DNA from: Paracoccus sp. C2R09
GTDB taxonomy: Bacteria > Pseudomonadota > Alphaproteobacteria > Rhodobacterales > Rhodobacteraceae
Direction of reading: 5' to 3'
NCBI RefSeq assembly: GCF_018860625.1
Contig: NZ_JAHKQB010000023.1
Location: forward strand, 220,733 to 284,732
Length of the DNA: 64,000 nt
The notes beneath the pieces were generated by a model. The model saw only the letters and a program-made list of their open reading frames with translations, was not told the origin of the DNA and ran no database searches. The translations under genes were made by a program, and so were the position numbers. Every line of letters starts with the position of its first letter. The first letter of the stretch is position 1. Below are positions 26,731 through 35,920 of this stretch, in pieces.

Positions 26731-27603
26731 ATGCGCAAGCTGCCCCATGTCACCTGGCTTCGATCGTTCGAGGCGGCGGCCCGTCATGCGTCCTTCAGTT
26801 CGGCCGCGGACGAACTGAACCTGACCCCCGCAGCGGTCAGCCAGCAGATCCGGTTGCTGGAACAGCATCTGGGCATCCTGCTGTTCCGTCGCCTTGCACG
26901 GGGGGTCGAGCTGACGGATCTGGGGCAGGCCTATGCATTGCCCGTCCGCAAGTCCTTTGCCGAGATGCAGGTCGCGACCGACGGGCTGTTCAGCGACCAG
27001 CGCAAGTCGGTGGTCCGCGTGCGGTCGTCGATATCATTCGCCGCGCTGGTGCTGGCACCGCGCCTGTCGGATTTCCGAAGCGCGCATCCGGGGATCGAGA
27101 TCGAGCTGTCGACCACCGTCTGGGCCGACCGGATCGCGGGCGCCAGCATAGATCTGGACATCCGGTACGGCGAAGGGGATTGGGCGGAACAGAACATCCA
27201 CCCGCTGACCACCGCGCCCGCGACCGTGGTCTGCCATCCCGACTATGCCGGGGCCATCGCCGATACCGATGCGCTGCACCTGGCCGAGATCGTGCAGATC
27301 GTCGGATCGGAAACGGATTGGGACAGGCTGTTCGAGGCGCAGGGGATCGGATCGGCCCGTCCGGCCCATTGGATGAAGGCGGATTCGTCTCTGATCGCGA
27401 TGCAGATCCTGTCGGGCGGACGGGGTTGCGCGTTGATCAGCCGAAGCTTCGCGGCAGATGCGCTGGCACGCGGCACCCTGGTCGCGCCGCTGCCCGTCGA
27501 ACTGCCCATGGCCCAGAGGTTCTTCGTGGTCGAACGCGACGATCTGGGCAGGCGCGAGGATGCGCGGATCTTCATCGACTGGATACGCGAACAGACATCG
27601 TGA
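26731..27603 (+). CDS. LysR-family regulator (GcvA-like)
   Basis: This 290-aa LysR-type regulator has an N-terminal helix-turn-helix (about 2-60; ASFSSAADELNLTPAAVSQQ) and a periplasmic-binding-like effector domain (about 90-290). The start LPHVTWLRSFEAAARH resembles the GcvA/AmpR group. It is divergent from the GMC/enolase/ALDH operon across 154 bp, the classic arrangement for LysR activators. That intergenic region contains CAAACA and an inverted TGTTTG 28 bp apart, possibly part of its site. Confidence 0.88.
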   Translation: MRKLPHVTWLRSFEAAARHASFSSAADELNLTPAAVSQQIRLLEQHLGILLFRRLARGVELTDLGQAYALPVRKSFAEMQVATDGLFSDQRKSVVRVRSSISFAALVLAPRLSDFRSAHPGIEIELSTTVWADRIAGASIDLDIRYGEGDWAEQNIHPLTTAPATVVCHPDYAGAIADTDALHLAEIVQIVGSETDWDRLFEAQGIGSARPAHWMKADSSLIAMQILSGGRGCALISRSFAADALARGTLVAPLPVELPMAQRFFVVERDDLGRREDARIFIDWIREQTS

Positions 27604-27620
27604 CCGGCTGCGGGAATCGA

Positions 27621-27647
27621 AACGGGGCGGGAAATACCCGCCCCGTT
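27621..27647. terminator. bidirectional terminator, lysR / putP
   Basis: AACGGGGCGGG (27621-27631) and CCCGCCCCGTT (27637-27647) form a perfect 11-bp stem with a 5-base loop between convergent genes. Confidence 0.75.
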
Positions 27648-27666
27648 CGTCTGTTCGATCGTTCGG

Positions 27667-29124
27667 TCAGGCGCGGAATTCGTTCTGCTGGCGGCTTGCC
27701 AGGCTGACGATCACGATGGCCGCGAAGGCCGCCACGAAGCCCGGGATGATCTCGTAGATGCCCGGTCCGCCCATGAAGGACCGGTTCAGCCCGAGGCTGA
27801 TCCAGGCGATCACCACGGCGGCCCCCGTCACGAGGCCCGCCACCGCGCCCGAACCGGTCATCCGCGACCAGGTCAGCGCAAGGATGATCAACGGACCGAA
27901 GGCCGCGCCGAAGCCCGCCCAGGCATTGGCGACCAGCCCCAGCACCTGGCTGTCGGGATCGCCCGCGATCAGGGCCGCCACGATGCCCACCGCCGCAACC
28001 GCAAGGCGGCCGATATTCACCACCTCGCGCTCGGACGCGTCCTTGCGCAGGAACAGGCGATAGAAATCCTCGGCCAGGGACGAGGACGAGACGAGCAGCT
28101 GACTGGAGACGGTGGACATGACCGCCGCCAGCAGTGCGGCGAACAGGAAGCCCGTGACCAGCGGGTGGAACAGCAGGTCCGACAGGACGATGAAGATCGT
28201 CTCGGCGTCATCGACGACAAGGTCGTTGCGGACGGCATATGCCCGTCCGAGGATGCCGACACCCACCGCACCCAGCAGCGAGATGCCCATCCAGGCCATG
28301 CCGATATTGCGCGCGGCCGCGACCTCGCGAACGGTGCGGATCGCCATGAAGCGGACGATGATATGCGGTTGCCCGAAATATCCGAGGCCCCAGGTCACCG
28401 CCGACAGGAAGCCCACGAAGGTCAGTCCGTTCGTCAGCGACAGATAGTTCGGATCGAAGGTGGAAACGGTCTCGGCGGCCTGGGCGAAGCCGTCGCCCTT
28501 ACCCAGCCAGAGGATCATCGCGGGCATGATGATCAGCGCGATCATCATGATGCAGCCCTGCACGAAGTCGGTCAGGCTGACGGCCAGGAAACCGCCGACC
28601 ATCGTGTAGGCCATGACCACCAGCAGCGTGACCCAGACCCCGGTCAGGTATCCGCCGTCGAAGGCGCTGGCGAACAGCTTGCCGCCCGCGACCAGGCCCG
28701 ATGCCGTGTAGACGGCGAAGAAGACCACGATGATGATCGCCGAGACGATCCGCAATGCCTTGGCCTTGGTCGGAAAGCGGTTTGCCAGGAAGGACGGGAT
28801 CGTCAGCGCGTTGTCGTATCGTTCCGTCTGTTCGCGCAGCCGCGGAGCGACGACGATCCAGTTGATCAGCGCGCCCACGAACAGGCCGATGCCGATCCAG
28901 GCCTCGACCAGGCCCGTGGCATAGAGCGCCCCGGGCAGGCCCAGCAGCAGCCATCCGCTCATGTCGGATGCACCTGCCGAAAGTGCCGCGACCGCGGGCG
29001 GCAGGTTTCGGCCGCCCAACAGGTATTCCTCGCTGCTGGATGTCGATTTGCGGTATGCATAGAAGCCGATGGCAAGCATCAGCAGGAAATAGGCAGCAAG
29101 GCTGACCCAGACGCCAGTCTCCAT
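27667..29124 (-). CDS. putP: sodium:solute symporter, PutP-like
   Basis: This 485-aa SSS-family symporter matches sodium/proline symporter PutP. The N-terminal membrane segment is followed by STSSEEYLLGGRNLPP and GASDMSGWLLLGLPGA, hallmarks of PutP. About 13 hydrophobic segments are expected for this length. It imports proline, or a related solute, with Na+. It stands alone here; no putA is nearby. The SD AAGGGGGG precedes the start. Confidence 0.88.
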   Translation of the reverse strand: METGVWVSLAAYFLLMLAIGFYAYRKSTSSSEEYLLGGRNLPPAVAALSAGASDMSGWLLLGLPGALYATGLVEAWIGIGLFVGALINWIVVAPRLREQTERYDNALTIPSFLANRFPTKAKALRIVSAIIIVVFFAVYTASGLVAGGKLFASAFDGGYLTGVWVTLLVVMAYTMVGGFLAVSLTDFVQGCIMMIALIIMPAMILWLGKGDGFAQAAETVSTFDPNYLSLTNGLTFVGFLSAVTWGLGYFGQPHIIVRFMAIRTVREVAAARNIGMAWMGISLLGAVGVGILGRAYAVRNDLVVDDAETIFIVLSDLLFHPLVTGFLFAALLAAVMSTVSSQLLVSSSSLAEDFYRLFLRKDASEREVVNIGRLAVAAVGIVAALIAGDPDSQVLGLVANAWAGFGAAFGPLIILALTWSRMTGSGAVAGLVTGAAVVIAWISLGLNRSFMGGPGIYEIIPGFVAAFAAIVIVSLASRQQNEFRA

Positions 29125-29265
29125 GACGCACCCCCCTTATGTATTGCGTTTGGACCGCCATGCGGGGCGGCCCTTGATCTGCACCTTATGTAACAGCTTC
29201 GTGTTCGATGCAAAGGGAGGGGCGGGAAGGAAGGCGGGCCCGAGGATCGGACCCGCCAGATGCGA

Positions 29266-31542
29266 TCAGTCGGCGCCGCGCACGTCGAATGCCGCGTCGG
29301 GGTCGGGGCGGATGACCTTCTGGATCGCCCAGACGGCGATGCCGCCCCCGATGCCGATGAGGTCGGTCACGATCCCGCCCTCGATCATGAACAGCGCGAC
29401 GACGCCCAGGACCAGGCGCAGCCACCAGACCATGCGTCCACCCATGAACCAGCCCTGGACCGCCGCCGACAGCAGGAAGACGCCGACAATGGCCGTGAAA
29501 CCCGCGCGGATGATCTCGAGCCAGGTGCCGTCCATCAGAAGGGCCGCGTTGTAGAAGAACATGAACGGCACGACGAAGGCGGTGATCCCGATCTTGAAGG
29601 ATGCAACCGAGGTTGCCATCGCATTCGCCCCCGAGATCCCCGCCGCGGCATAGCTGGCCAAGGCCACGGGCGGGGTGATCGCACTGACCACCGCGAAGTA
29701 GAAGACGAAGAAATGCGCGGTCAGCGGCGGGATGCCCAGATTGGTCAGGCCCGGTGCCACGACGCTGGCCGCCACCGCATAGGCCGCGGTCGTGGGCATG
29801 CCCATCCCCAGCAGGATGGCGATGAACATCGCGAAGAACAGGGCCAGCAGCTCGGACGCGCCGGCGATCCCCAGCAGCAGCGACGAGAAGCGCGCGCCCA
29901 CGCCGGTCAGTGCGATGACGCCCACGATGATGCCCGCGCAGGCGCAGACGGTGATGATCTGGATGGACATGATGCCCGCCAGCTCGAACGCCTTGCCGAT
30001 GGCGCGCAGGCCCATCCGATGCGGCGTCAGCCATGACACGACGGCCGCCGACAGCGTGGCAAGGGTGCCCGCCCGGATCACCGAATAGCCCATGAACAGC
30101 GCCGCGATCAGGATCACGATGGGCAGGAACAGGTAGACCTGCCGGACCATGTTGCGGAACTTGGGAAGCTGATCCTCGGTCATGCCGCGCATGCCCAGTT
30201 TCGCGGCCTCGAAATCGACCATGAAGTAGATCGAGACGAAGTAGAGGATCGCGGGGATCACCGCGGCCAGCGCGATGTCGGTATAGGGAATGCCGGTGAT
30301 CTCGGCCATGATGAAGGCGCCCGCACCCATGATCGGGGGCATGATCTGCCCGCCGGTGGATGCCGCGGCCTCGACTGCGCCGGCGGTGGTGGGACGATAG
30401 CCCACCTTCTTCATCAGCGGAATCGTCAGCGACCCCGTCGCCACGACATTGCCCGCGGACGTGCCGTTGATCATCCCCATGAGCCCCGAAGCGAAGATTG
30501 CGACCTTGGCGGGACCGCCGCGCGAACGCCCCGCGGCTGCGAAGGCGAAGTTCACGAAGTAATCCCCCACCTTCGATGCCGACAGGAAGGCCGCGAAGAT
30601 GATGAACAGGATGATGTAGGTCGAACTGACGGCCGTCGTCGGCCCCAGGATCCCCGCATCGGTATAGACTTGGCTGAAGAAGCGTTCCCAGCTGATCGCG
30701 GGCGAATTGAGGAAGCCCGGCATGTATTGCCCGGTGAAGACATAGGCCAGGAACACGCCCGAGATGATGACGAGCGCAAGGCCCGCGACGCGGCGCGTCA
30801 GCTCCAGCACCAGCGCGACGCCCGCCAGCGCCGCCATCGAGATGCCGATGGGCGCGAAGGGCGTGCCGGTCGAATTGCGCATCAAGGTCCCGTAGATCGT
30901 GATCAGATAGACCGCGACCGCGACCGCGCAGATGCCAAGGACCACGTCGGGCAGCGCAAAGCCGTCCCGCCTGCGGCCGTGGAACCAGCTGAGGACGATC
31001 CCGCCGCCCGATGCGACCAGCAGGGGCAGGCCGTACCACCAGATCTCGCGGAAGCGGATGCCGGGGTCCATCCCGTTCCACATCGTGCCGCCCGCGATAT
31101 CCGTGGCAAAACCGATCGCTGTCCCGAGCGAGATCAGCGCCAGCACGCCGAACGCCATTGCGGGCCAGTTCAGCCAGCGCGTCTCGGCGTCGTCCTCGTC
31201 GGGGAAGCTGCGTCCGGCGAACAGGACGAAGCCCAGGAACAGCGCGCCCGCGACGTGGATGATGCGGAAGTTCCAGGTCTCCATCGGGAAGGTCGGCAGG
31301 AAGGGTAGGTTCAGCCCCGTCCAGTCGCGGATCGAGACGCCGTTCAGCGCCGCCATGTGGAATGCCGCATAGAGCCCGGCGAACCAGGCCACGGCCATCA
31401 GGCGCCAGCCCGCGAAGTCGCGGCGATTGGCCTCGACCGGTTCCTCGTCCACCCCTTCCGCGATCACGCCGCCGCCTTCGGCCAGGGTGCTGGCCTCCAG
31501 CTCGGGGTGGGTCGCGTGCTTTTCTTCATCTTGTCGCGGCAT
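29266..31542 (-). CDS. fused TRAP transporter permease (TAXI type, DctQM)
   Basis: This 758-aa fused small/large permease belongs to TAXI-type TRAP transporters. The N-terminal DctQ-like part (about 40-260) joins a DctM domain (about 270-700) carrying motifs such as MGMINGTSAGNVVATGSLTIPLM and GQIMPPIMGAGAFIM. It works with the binding protein encoded just upstream to take up an organic acid using the Na+ or H+ gradient. The 96-bp gap between the two genes contains a hairpin that probably lowers permease expression relative to the binding protein. Confidence 0.9.
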   Translation of the reverse strand: MPRQDEEKHATHPELEASTLAEGGGVIAEGVDEEPVEANRRDFAGWRLMAVAWFAGLYAAFHMAALNGVSIRDWTGLNLPFLPTFPMETWNFRIIHVAGALFLGFVLFAGRSFPDEDDAETRWLNWPAMAFGVLALISLGTAIGFATDIAGGTMWNGMDPGIRFREIWWYGLPLLVASGGGIVLSWFHGRRRDGFALPDVVLGICAVAVAVYLITIYGTLMRNSTGTPFAPIGISMAALAGVALVLELTRRVAGLALVIISGVFLAYVFTGQYMPGFLNSPAISWERFFSQVYTDAGILGPTTAVSSTYIILFIIFAAFLSASKVGDYFVNFAFAAAGRSRGGPAKVAIFASGLMGMINGTSAGNVVATGSLTIPLMKKVGYRPTTAGAVEAAASTGGQIMPPIMGAGAFIMAEITGIPYTDIALAAVIPAILYFVSIYFMVDFEAAKLGMRGMTEDQLPKFRNMVRQVYLFLPIVILIAALFMGYSVIRAGTLATLSAAVVSWLTPHRMGLRAIGKAFELAGIMSIQIITVCACAGIIVGVIALTGVGARFSSLLLGIAGASELLALFFAMFIAILLGMGMPTTAAYAVAASVVAPGLTNLGIPPLTAHFFVFYFAVVSAITPPVALASYAAAGISGANAMATSVASFKIGITAFVVPFMFFYNAALLMDGTWLEIIRAGFTAIVGVFLLSAAVQGWFMGGRMVWWLRLVLGVVALFMIEGGIVTDLIGIGGGIAVWAIQKVIRPDPDAAFDVRGAD

Positions 31543-31584
31543 CGATACTTCCCTGTGGCACGTGGCCTTTTGTTGATAGCGGAA

Positions 31585-31611
31585 CGGGCCGCCGGCTGTC
31601 GCCGCGGCCCG
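31585..31611 (-). promoter_or_regulatory. hairpin between TAXI binding protein and permease genes
   Basis: Arms at 31585-31596 and 31601-31611 pair over 11 bp with one bulge and a TGTC loop. No T-tract follows. It is typical of partial terminators or mRNA-stabilising elements after binding-protein genes. Confidence 0.5.
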
Positions 31612-31638
31612 CTTCGTTCGCAGTCCCGTCGCGCGGGC

Positions 31639-32640
31639 CTATTCGGCGGAATGGACCATGTCGTCGGGGATCTCGGCGCCCGCATTCTCGCGGAACCAGC
31701 GCGCCGCGCCCGGATGCCATTTCATCACCTTGTTCTTGTCCCAATGCTCGGGCAGCGTTTCCTTGGCCGAACCGTGGATGTTCACCATGCGCGCGTTGTC
31801 CGACATCACGATGTCGGTCGCGGCATAGATGAAGTCCTCGGGCAGTTCGCAATTGGCGATCGCGAAGTTCCACATCGCCACCGACTGCATGTCGCGGTCC
31901 AGCGTCGAATAGGTCGAGGCCGGGATCATGTATTCCGCAACCGGGAATTCCTCGATGATCTGGGCCTCTTCCTCGTCGGTGAAGTCGATGAAGTTCACAT
32001 CGGCCTGCACCTCGATCTGGCTGATGGCCGGGGTCGGGATGCCGACGGCAAAGGCCACTGCGTCCAGAAGCCCGTCCTGCAGCTGTCCGCCCAAGTCGTC
32101 CCAGCCGCCGTTGCGACGTTCGAAGTTCACGCCCAGGGCTTCCAGCATTGCCGGGAAATAGGTGTCCGAGGTAGAACCTGCCGGACCGAAGCCGATCCGC
32201 GCGCCTTCCGGGATCGATTCGACCGAGGTGATCCCCGACGAGGACAGCGCCGCCATCGAGAAGGGCGTCTGGTACATCGGGAACATCGCGCAGGCATTGG
32301 TCATCTGCAGGCCGGGCGCGATCGGGTTCGTGCCTTCCAGCGATTCACGCGCGGGGCCCATCGTGGTCATGCCGAAGGCCGCATCGCCCGTATGGACCAG
32401 CGCCATGTTCTGCATCGGCCCGCCGGTCACCTCGCCGCCGCCGGAAATGCCCAGCTGGTCGCCCACGAGGTTCGCCCAGCCCGAGCCGTAGACGAAATAG
32501 GTGCCGCCCTGCGATGCGGTGCCGACGGTGAAGCTGTCGGGCCAACCGCTGCGGTCCAGATCGGCGTATTTGTCGTCCTGCGCGAAGGCTGCCGTCGCGC
32601 CGAATGCGATCACGGCGGCGATTGCTGTGGTGTTTCTCAT
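31639..32640 (-). CDS. TAXI-family TRAP substrate-binding protein
   Basis: This 333-aa periplasmic protein has a signal peptide (MRNTTAIAAVIAFGATAAFA, about 1-20) and the TAXI-family start FTVGTASQGGTYFVYG. ATG 32640 is preferred over in-frame ATG 32646 because GGGGAGG lies 6 bp upstream of 32640 but directly abuts 32646. It is the first gene of the two-gene TRAP unit. TAXI systems often import glutamate, 2-oxoglutarate or other dicarboxylates, but the substrate here is not evident. Confidence 0.9.
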   Translation of the reverse strand: MRNTTAIAAVIAFGATAAFAQDDKYADLDRSGWPDSFTVGTASQGGTYFVYGSGWANLVGDQLGISGGGEVTGGPMQNMALVHTGDAAFGMTTMGPARESLEGTNPIAPGLQMTNACAMFPMYQTPFSMAALSSSGITSVESIPEGARIGFGPAGSTSDTYFPAMLEALGVNFERRNGGWDDLGGQLQDGLLDAVAFAVGIPTPAISQIEVQADVNFIDFTDEEEAQIIEEFPVAEYMIPASTYSTLDRDMQSVAMWNFAIANCELPEDFIYAATDIVMSDNARMVNIHGSAKETLPEHWDKNKVMKWHPGAARWFRENAGAEIPDDMVHSAE

Positions 32641-32775
32641 CGTCATCCTCCCCACGGGCATGCGTTCCTGTGCTGCCCCTGTCGGCAAGAAAACGCTAAC
32701 ACGGCGCGGAATTCCACAATTTTCTGTGAAAAAGCGGTGATATGGGGCGCGTAACGCTGCGGAACTTCCGCTGCG

Positions 32776-33609
32776 TCACGGAAGGCGTTGGGTCGGGTCG
32801 CCGAATGCGGGTGCGGGCTGGTCGGGATGCACGGTCGCGGTGATGGGTGTCTCCATCGCGGCAGGGGTCCAGCGTTCGCCCCGACCGTTCGTCACGCGGC
32901 CGCCGATCTCCTCGATCACCAGCGCGCCCGCCGCATGGTCCCAGGGCTTCGTCAGGGGCGAGACCATGAATTCCGCGTGACCCCGCGCCATCTGCCGGTA
33001 TTCGTGGCAGGAACAGGCAAGCGTGTTCACCCGGGCGAATGGCGGGAACGCCGCAGCGACGCCGGCACGACGGGCCTGGGGATAGAGCGCGAGCGAGACG
33101 AAACCGCGCGATCGTTCGATGGCGCGCGCACCACCCTGCGCCAGCCGGACCGGGTCGCCATCGGGCCTGCAATACCACGCGCCACCCCCGCGCCGCGCCA
33201 TCACCCAATCGTCCAGAACCGGATCATGCAGCAGGCCGAAGACCGTCTCGCCCCGCTGGACGATGGCAAGGATCACGCCGAAGGTCGCAAGGCCGGCGGC
33301 GAAATTCGCGGTCCCGTCCACGGGGTCGATGATCGCGGCCAGCGGCGCCTGCCCCAGCCCTTCGAGAATGGCAGGATCCGCCGAGGCCGCTTCCTCGCCC
33401 ACGATCATCGCACCCGGCAGAAGCGCCCGGATGGCCCGGGCGATCTGCGCCTCGGCGGCCGTGTCGGCCTCGGTCACGAGGTCCTCGGGGCCGGTCTTGG
33501 TCGCGATGGCGGTGGGCGGCAGGTTGCGGAAGCGTGGCATGATCTGATCGCGTGCTGCATCGCGGACGATGCGGATCAGGGCGTCTTCGGTCGCGGGCGA
33601 AAGGGGCAT
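32776..33609 (-). CDS. inositol monophosphatase-family phosphatase (CysQ-like)
   Basis: This 277-aa member of the Li+-sensitive, Mg2+-dependent phosphatase family shows the metal-binding motifs GEEAA, IDPVDGTANFAAGL and WDHAAGALVIEE. It could act as inositol monophosphatase, histidinol-phosphatase or 3'-phosphoadenosine-5'-phosphate phosphatase (CysQ); family motifs alone do not decide. Start ATG 33609 follows AGGTGAT. The PhoD-like gene ends 30 bp upstream on the same strand, so the two may be co-transcribed. Confidence 0.85.
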   Translation of the reverse strand: MPLSPATEDALIRIVRDAARDQIMPRFRNLPPTAIATKTGPEDLVTEADTAAEAQIARAIRALLPGAMIVGEEAASADPAILEGLGQAPLAAIIDPVDGTANFAAGLATFGVILAIVQRGETVFGLLHDPVLDDWVMARRGGGAWYCRPDGDPVRLAQGGARAIERSRGFVSLALYPQARRAGVAAAFPPFARVNTLACSCHEYRQMARGHAEFMVSPLTKPWDHAAGALVIEEIGGRVTNGRGERWTPAAMETPITATVHPDQPAPAFGDPTQRLP

Positions 33610-33639
33610 CGGATCACCTGTCCTTGGGTGCATCCGGTC

Positions 33640-35103
33640 TTAGCGCGGGCCGGGATCGGACGGAATGCCCCCGATCGACAAGGGCGGGGTGGTGCCGCTT
33701 TCCTCCAGGTGCCAGCGGGCTGACCAGCGGTCGCCCTGTCGGTCCAATGTCAGGAAGTTCCGCTCTGCCGCATAGCGGTGGCGCTGGCCGGGCAGGGGCT
33801 TGATGCGGATCGGATGGTCGGGCAGGGGGTCCTCGCCCAGCCAGGACAGCATCCCGAGGAATCGCGCCCATCCCTTGGGCGGCGCGCGATGCGATATGCC
33901 CGATGCCACAAGCTGATGCAGTTCGCGACCGCCGCCCAGGCCCATGACGGCACGGGTGGCCAGATGGATCTCGCCCGAAAGGGCGGTGACGTGGTGATCG
34001 CCGGCCCTGCACATGTCGCGGACCACGCGCAGGATGCGGCGCCATTCCGTGCGATGGGCGCGGCTCTGCCACTGATCGCGCAGGTCATCCTCGTATTTCT
34101 GCATGCTGGGGATGGCCATCATCACGGTTTCCAGCAACGACATGCGCGGCCCCAGCAGGGGCACGCTGGACATCAGCATGGTGTGGCCGGTCGCAGGCTT
34201 TGCTGCCTCGGTCTCGATCATGGCCCAGCCGCCGGGGCCCATGATGCGGTGCCGGTCGCGTTCGCCGCGCAGGTCCGGGGCCAGGATGCGCAGCCCGCCG
34301 GCGGTCACCGACCACCCCAGATGGGCGCCCGTGGGGTCGGCGAAACGCGCGGGCAGGTCGCCCGCCACGCAACCCTGCTGGAACAGCAGAAACGCCTCGG
34401 TCGCGGTTTCGAACAGCACCTGCCCGACCTCGGATCGGGTGCGGGTTTCGCGCAACGATCCCCAGCCATCGCAAATGTCGTGATCGTCCCACTGCATCAG
34501 CGATGGCACCCGGGCCGACAGCCATGCCAGTTCCGGCGCGGCATAGAGCGCGGCATAGCGCGCGAAGAAGCGCTGGCGCAGATGATGCCGCAGATCGGCA
34601 AGCTGCGCCGCATCCGGGGCCTCGGGAACGCTGTCGGGCCAGTCCTCGCTCAGCGGGTGACCATGCGTCACCTCGTCGGCATAGACCTGATCGCCGCCAT
34701 GCAGCAGCAGGGCGAAGGGGGCGCTGTGGTGTTCGTCGCGCAGGCGGGACCACATGGCGTTCCGCTCGGACCCCTCGCGGTCCATGTCGCCGACCTCCTC
34801 GCCGTTGCACGAGACATAGGCCAGTCGCAGATCCCCCGTCAGATCGCCCGCGACCGCAAATTCGAACCCGCCCCAGCCATAGGTCGAGCTTCGGTCCGAC
34901 GGCAGGGCGAAGCGCGCGCGCCAGATTGCGGCCTCGTCGTAATCGGCGATGCGGATCGGCGCGACCGGCCCCGAAGGCAGGTCGATCGGACCGGGTTCCT
35001 CGTCCAGGGGCGCGATGAACAGCGCAGAGAGATGCATCCGGCCATCCGACAGGTCGTCGAGCAGCAGGATCGGGCCGAGGGTCTGGGTGATCGGATGGGA
35101 CAT
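33640..35103 (-). CDS. PhoD-like metallophosphatase
   Basis: This 487-aa protein belongs to the PhoD-like alkaline phosphatase/phosphodiesterase family. Metal-binding motifs include LLHGGDQVYADE, SLMQWDDHDICDGWG and the late GEIHLATRA. No signal peptide is evident, unlike classical secreted PhoD, which suggests a cytoplasmic or unconventional location. It probably cleaves phosphate mono- or diesters. It is followed by the IMPase-like gene after 30 bp. Confidence 0.8.
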   Translation of the reverse strand: MSHPITQTLGPILLLDDLSDGRMHLSALFIAPLDEEPGPIDLPSGPVAPIRIADYDEAAIWRARFALPSDRSSTYGWGGFEFAVAGDLTGDLRLAYVSCNGEEVGDMDREGSERNAMWSRLRDEHHSAPFALLLHGGDQVYADEVTHGHPLSEDWPDSVPEAPDAAQLADLRHHLRQRFFARYAALYAAPELAWLSARVPSLMQWDDHDICDGWGSLRETRTRSEVGQVLFETATEAFLLFQQGCVAGDLPARFADPTGAHLGWSVTAGGLRILAPDLRGERDRHRIMGPGGWAMIETEAAKPATGHTMLMSSVPLLGPRMSLLETVMMAIPSMQKYEDDLRDQWQSRAHRTEWRRILRVVRDMCRAGDHHVTALSGEIHLATRAVMGLGGGRELHQLVASGISHRAPPKGWARFLGMLSWLGEDPLPDHPIRIKPLPGQRHRYAAERNFLTLDRQGDRWSARWHLEESGTTPPLSIGGIPSDPGPR

Positions 35104-35187
35104 GCCGATCAGTTAAGTGCCGCACGGGGCCGCTGCAATTCGCAAAACCGCGTTTCGCGGGGAATTGAGGCGCGGCCCCGGACCGTC

Positions 35188-35829
35188 TCAGCGCAGTGTC
35201 AGGTTGCCGATGGCCGCACGGATGACGCTGTCGGTATCGTCGCTGTCGCCCGAAACGGCCAGCCCGATCAGCGCGCCCTTGCTGCCGCCGAAGGCGCGGG
35301 CGTAATCGGCGGGCAGATCGACGGATTCCCCGTGCGAACCGGTCCCGGCCTGCCGCAGCGGGATCGTGACGCCCTGTCCCTGCGGGCCATAGGGCGAGGG
35401 CAGGACCTGACCGCGCGCATGCTGCCCGCCCCAGGCGTATTGGATGATGCGGACCTGATCGTTGCCCAGCAGGCTGCGGATGTTCGCGCCCTTCAGCCCC
35501 GGCGCCGCAGCCTGCGGGACGAACACGAAATAAAGCGACAGGTTGCGGTCGTCGCCCCCCTTGCGCGACAGGTCGGTGGCCGGCACCGACTGCTCGACCG
35601 TCCAGTTCCACGACGCGCCGCCGGCGTTCCAGTCGGCCTCGGGGACGCGGGTCCACGCGATCGAGACCGAGCCGTCCGAAACCATCGAGAGATTCGCCCC
35701 GAAGCGATAGTCGTTGGTGCTGAACAGCGACAGGCGCTGTTCCTGCCAGCCGTTCGCGAAGCTGACGGGCCCGGCCATGGCCGCCTGCCCGAGGGTGAGA
35801 AGGATCGCTGTCGGAATGGCAAGACGCAT
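35188..35829 (-). CDS. secreted DUF3047 protein
   Basis: This 213-aa protein has a signal peptide (about 1-20, ending QAAMA) and a DUF3047-type beta-rich domain. Features are LSMVSDGSVSIAWTRVP, LSLYFVFVP and the later NDQVRIIQYAWGG. ATG 35829 is supported by AAGGAG 8 bp upstream. The function of DUF3047 is unknown. It is not obviously linked to its neighbours. Confidence 0.78.
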   Translation of the reverse strand: MRLAIPTAILLTLGQAAMAGPVSFANGWQEQRLSLFSTNDYRFGANLSMVSDGSVSIAWTRVPEADWNAGGASWNWTVEQSVPATDLSRKGGDDRNLSLYFVFVPQAAAPGLKGANIRSLLGNDQVRIIQYAWGGQHARGQVLPSPYGPQGQGVTIPLRQAGTGSHGESVDLPADYARAFGGSKGALIGLAVSGDSDDTDSVIRAAIGNLTLR

Positions 35830-35920
35830 CGGGTAATCTCCTTGAACTTTGACCGGTCGCCCGTCCATTCGCAGCGGATGCGCGAAACGCACGGGCGATC
35901 ACGTCGTTGTGATCATCCGC

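Noticed and set aside
32713..32731. Reading the dyad upstream of the TAXI gene as a CRP site
   Set aside because: The half-sites are in the reverse order (CACA-N6-TGTG) compared with the CRP consensus TGTGA-N6-TCACA.
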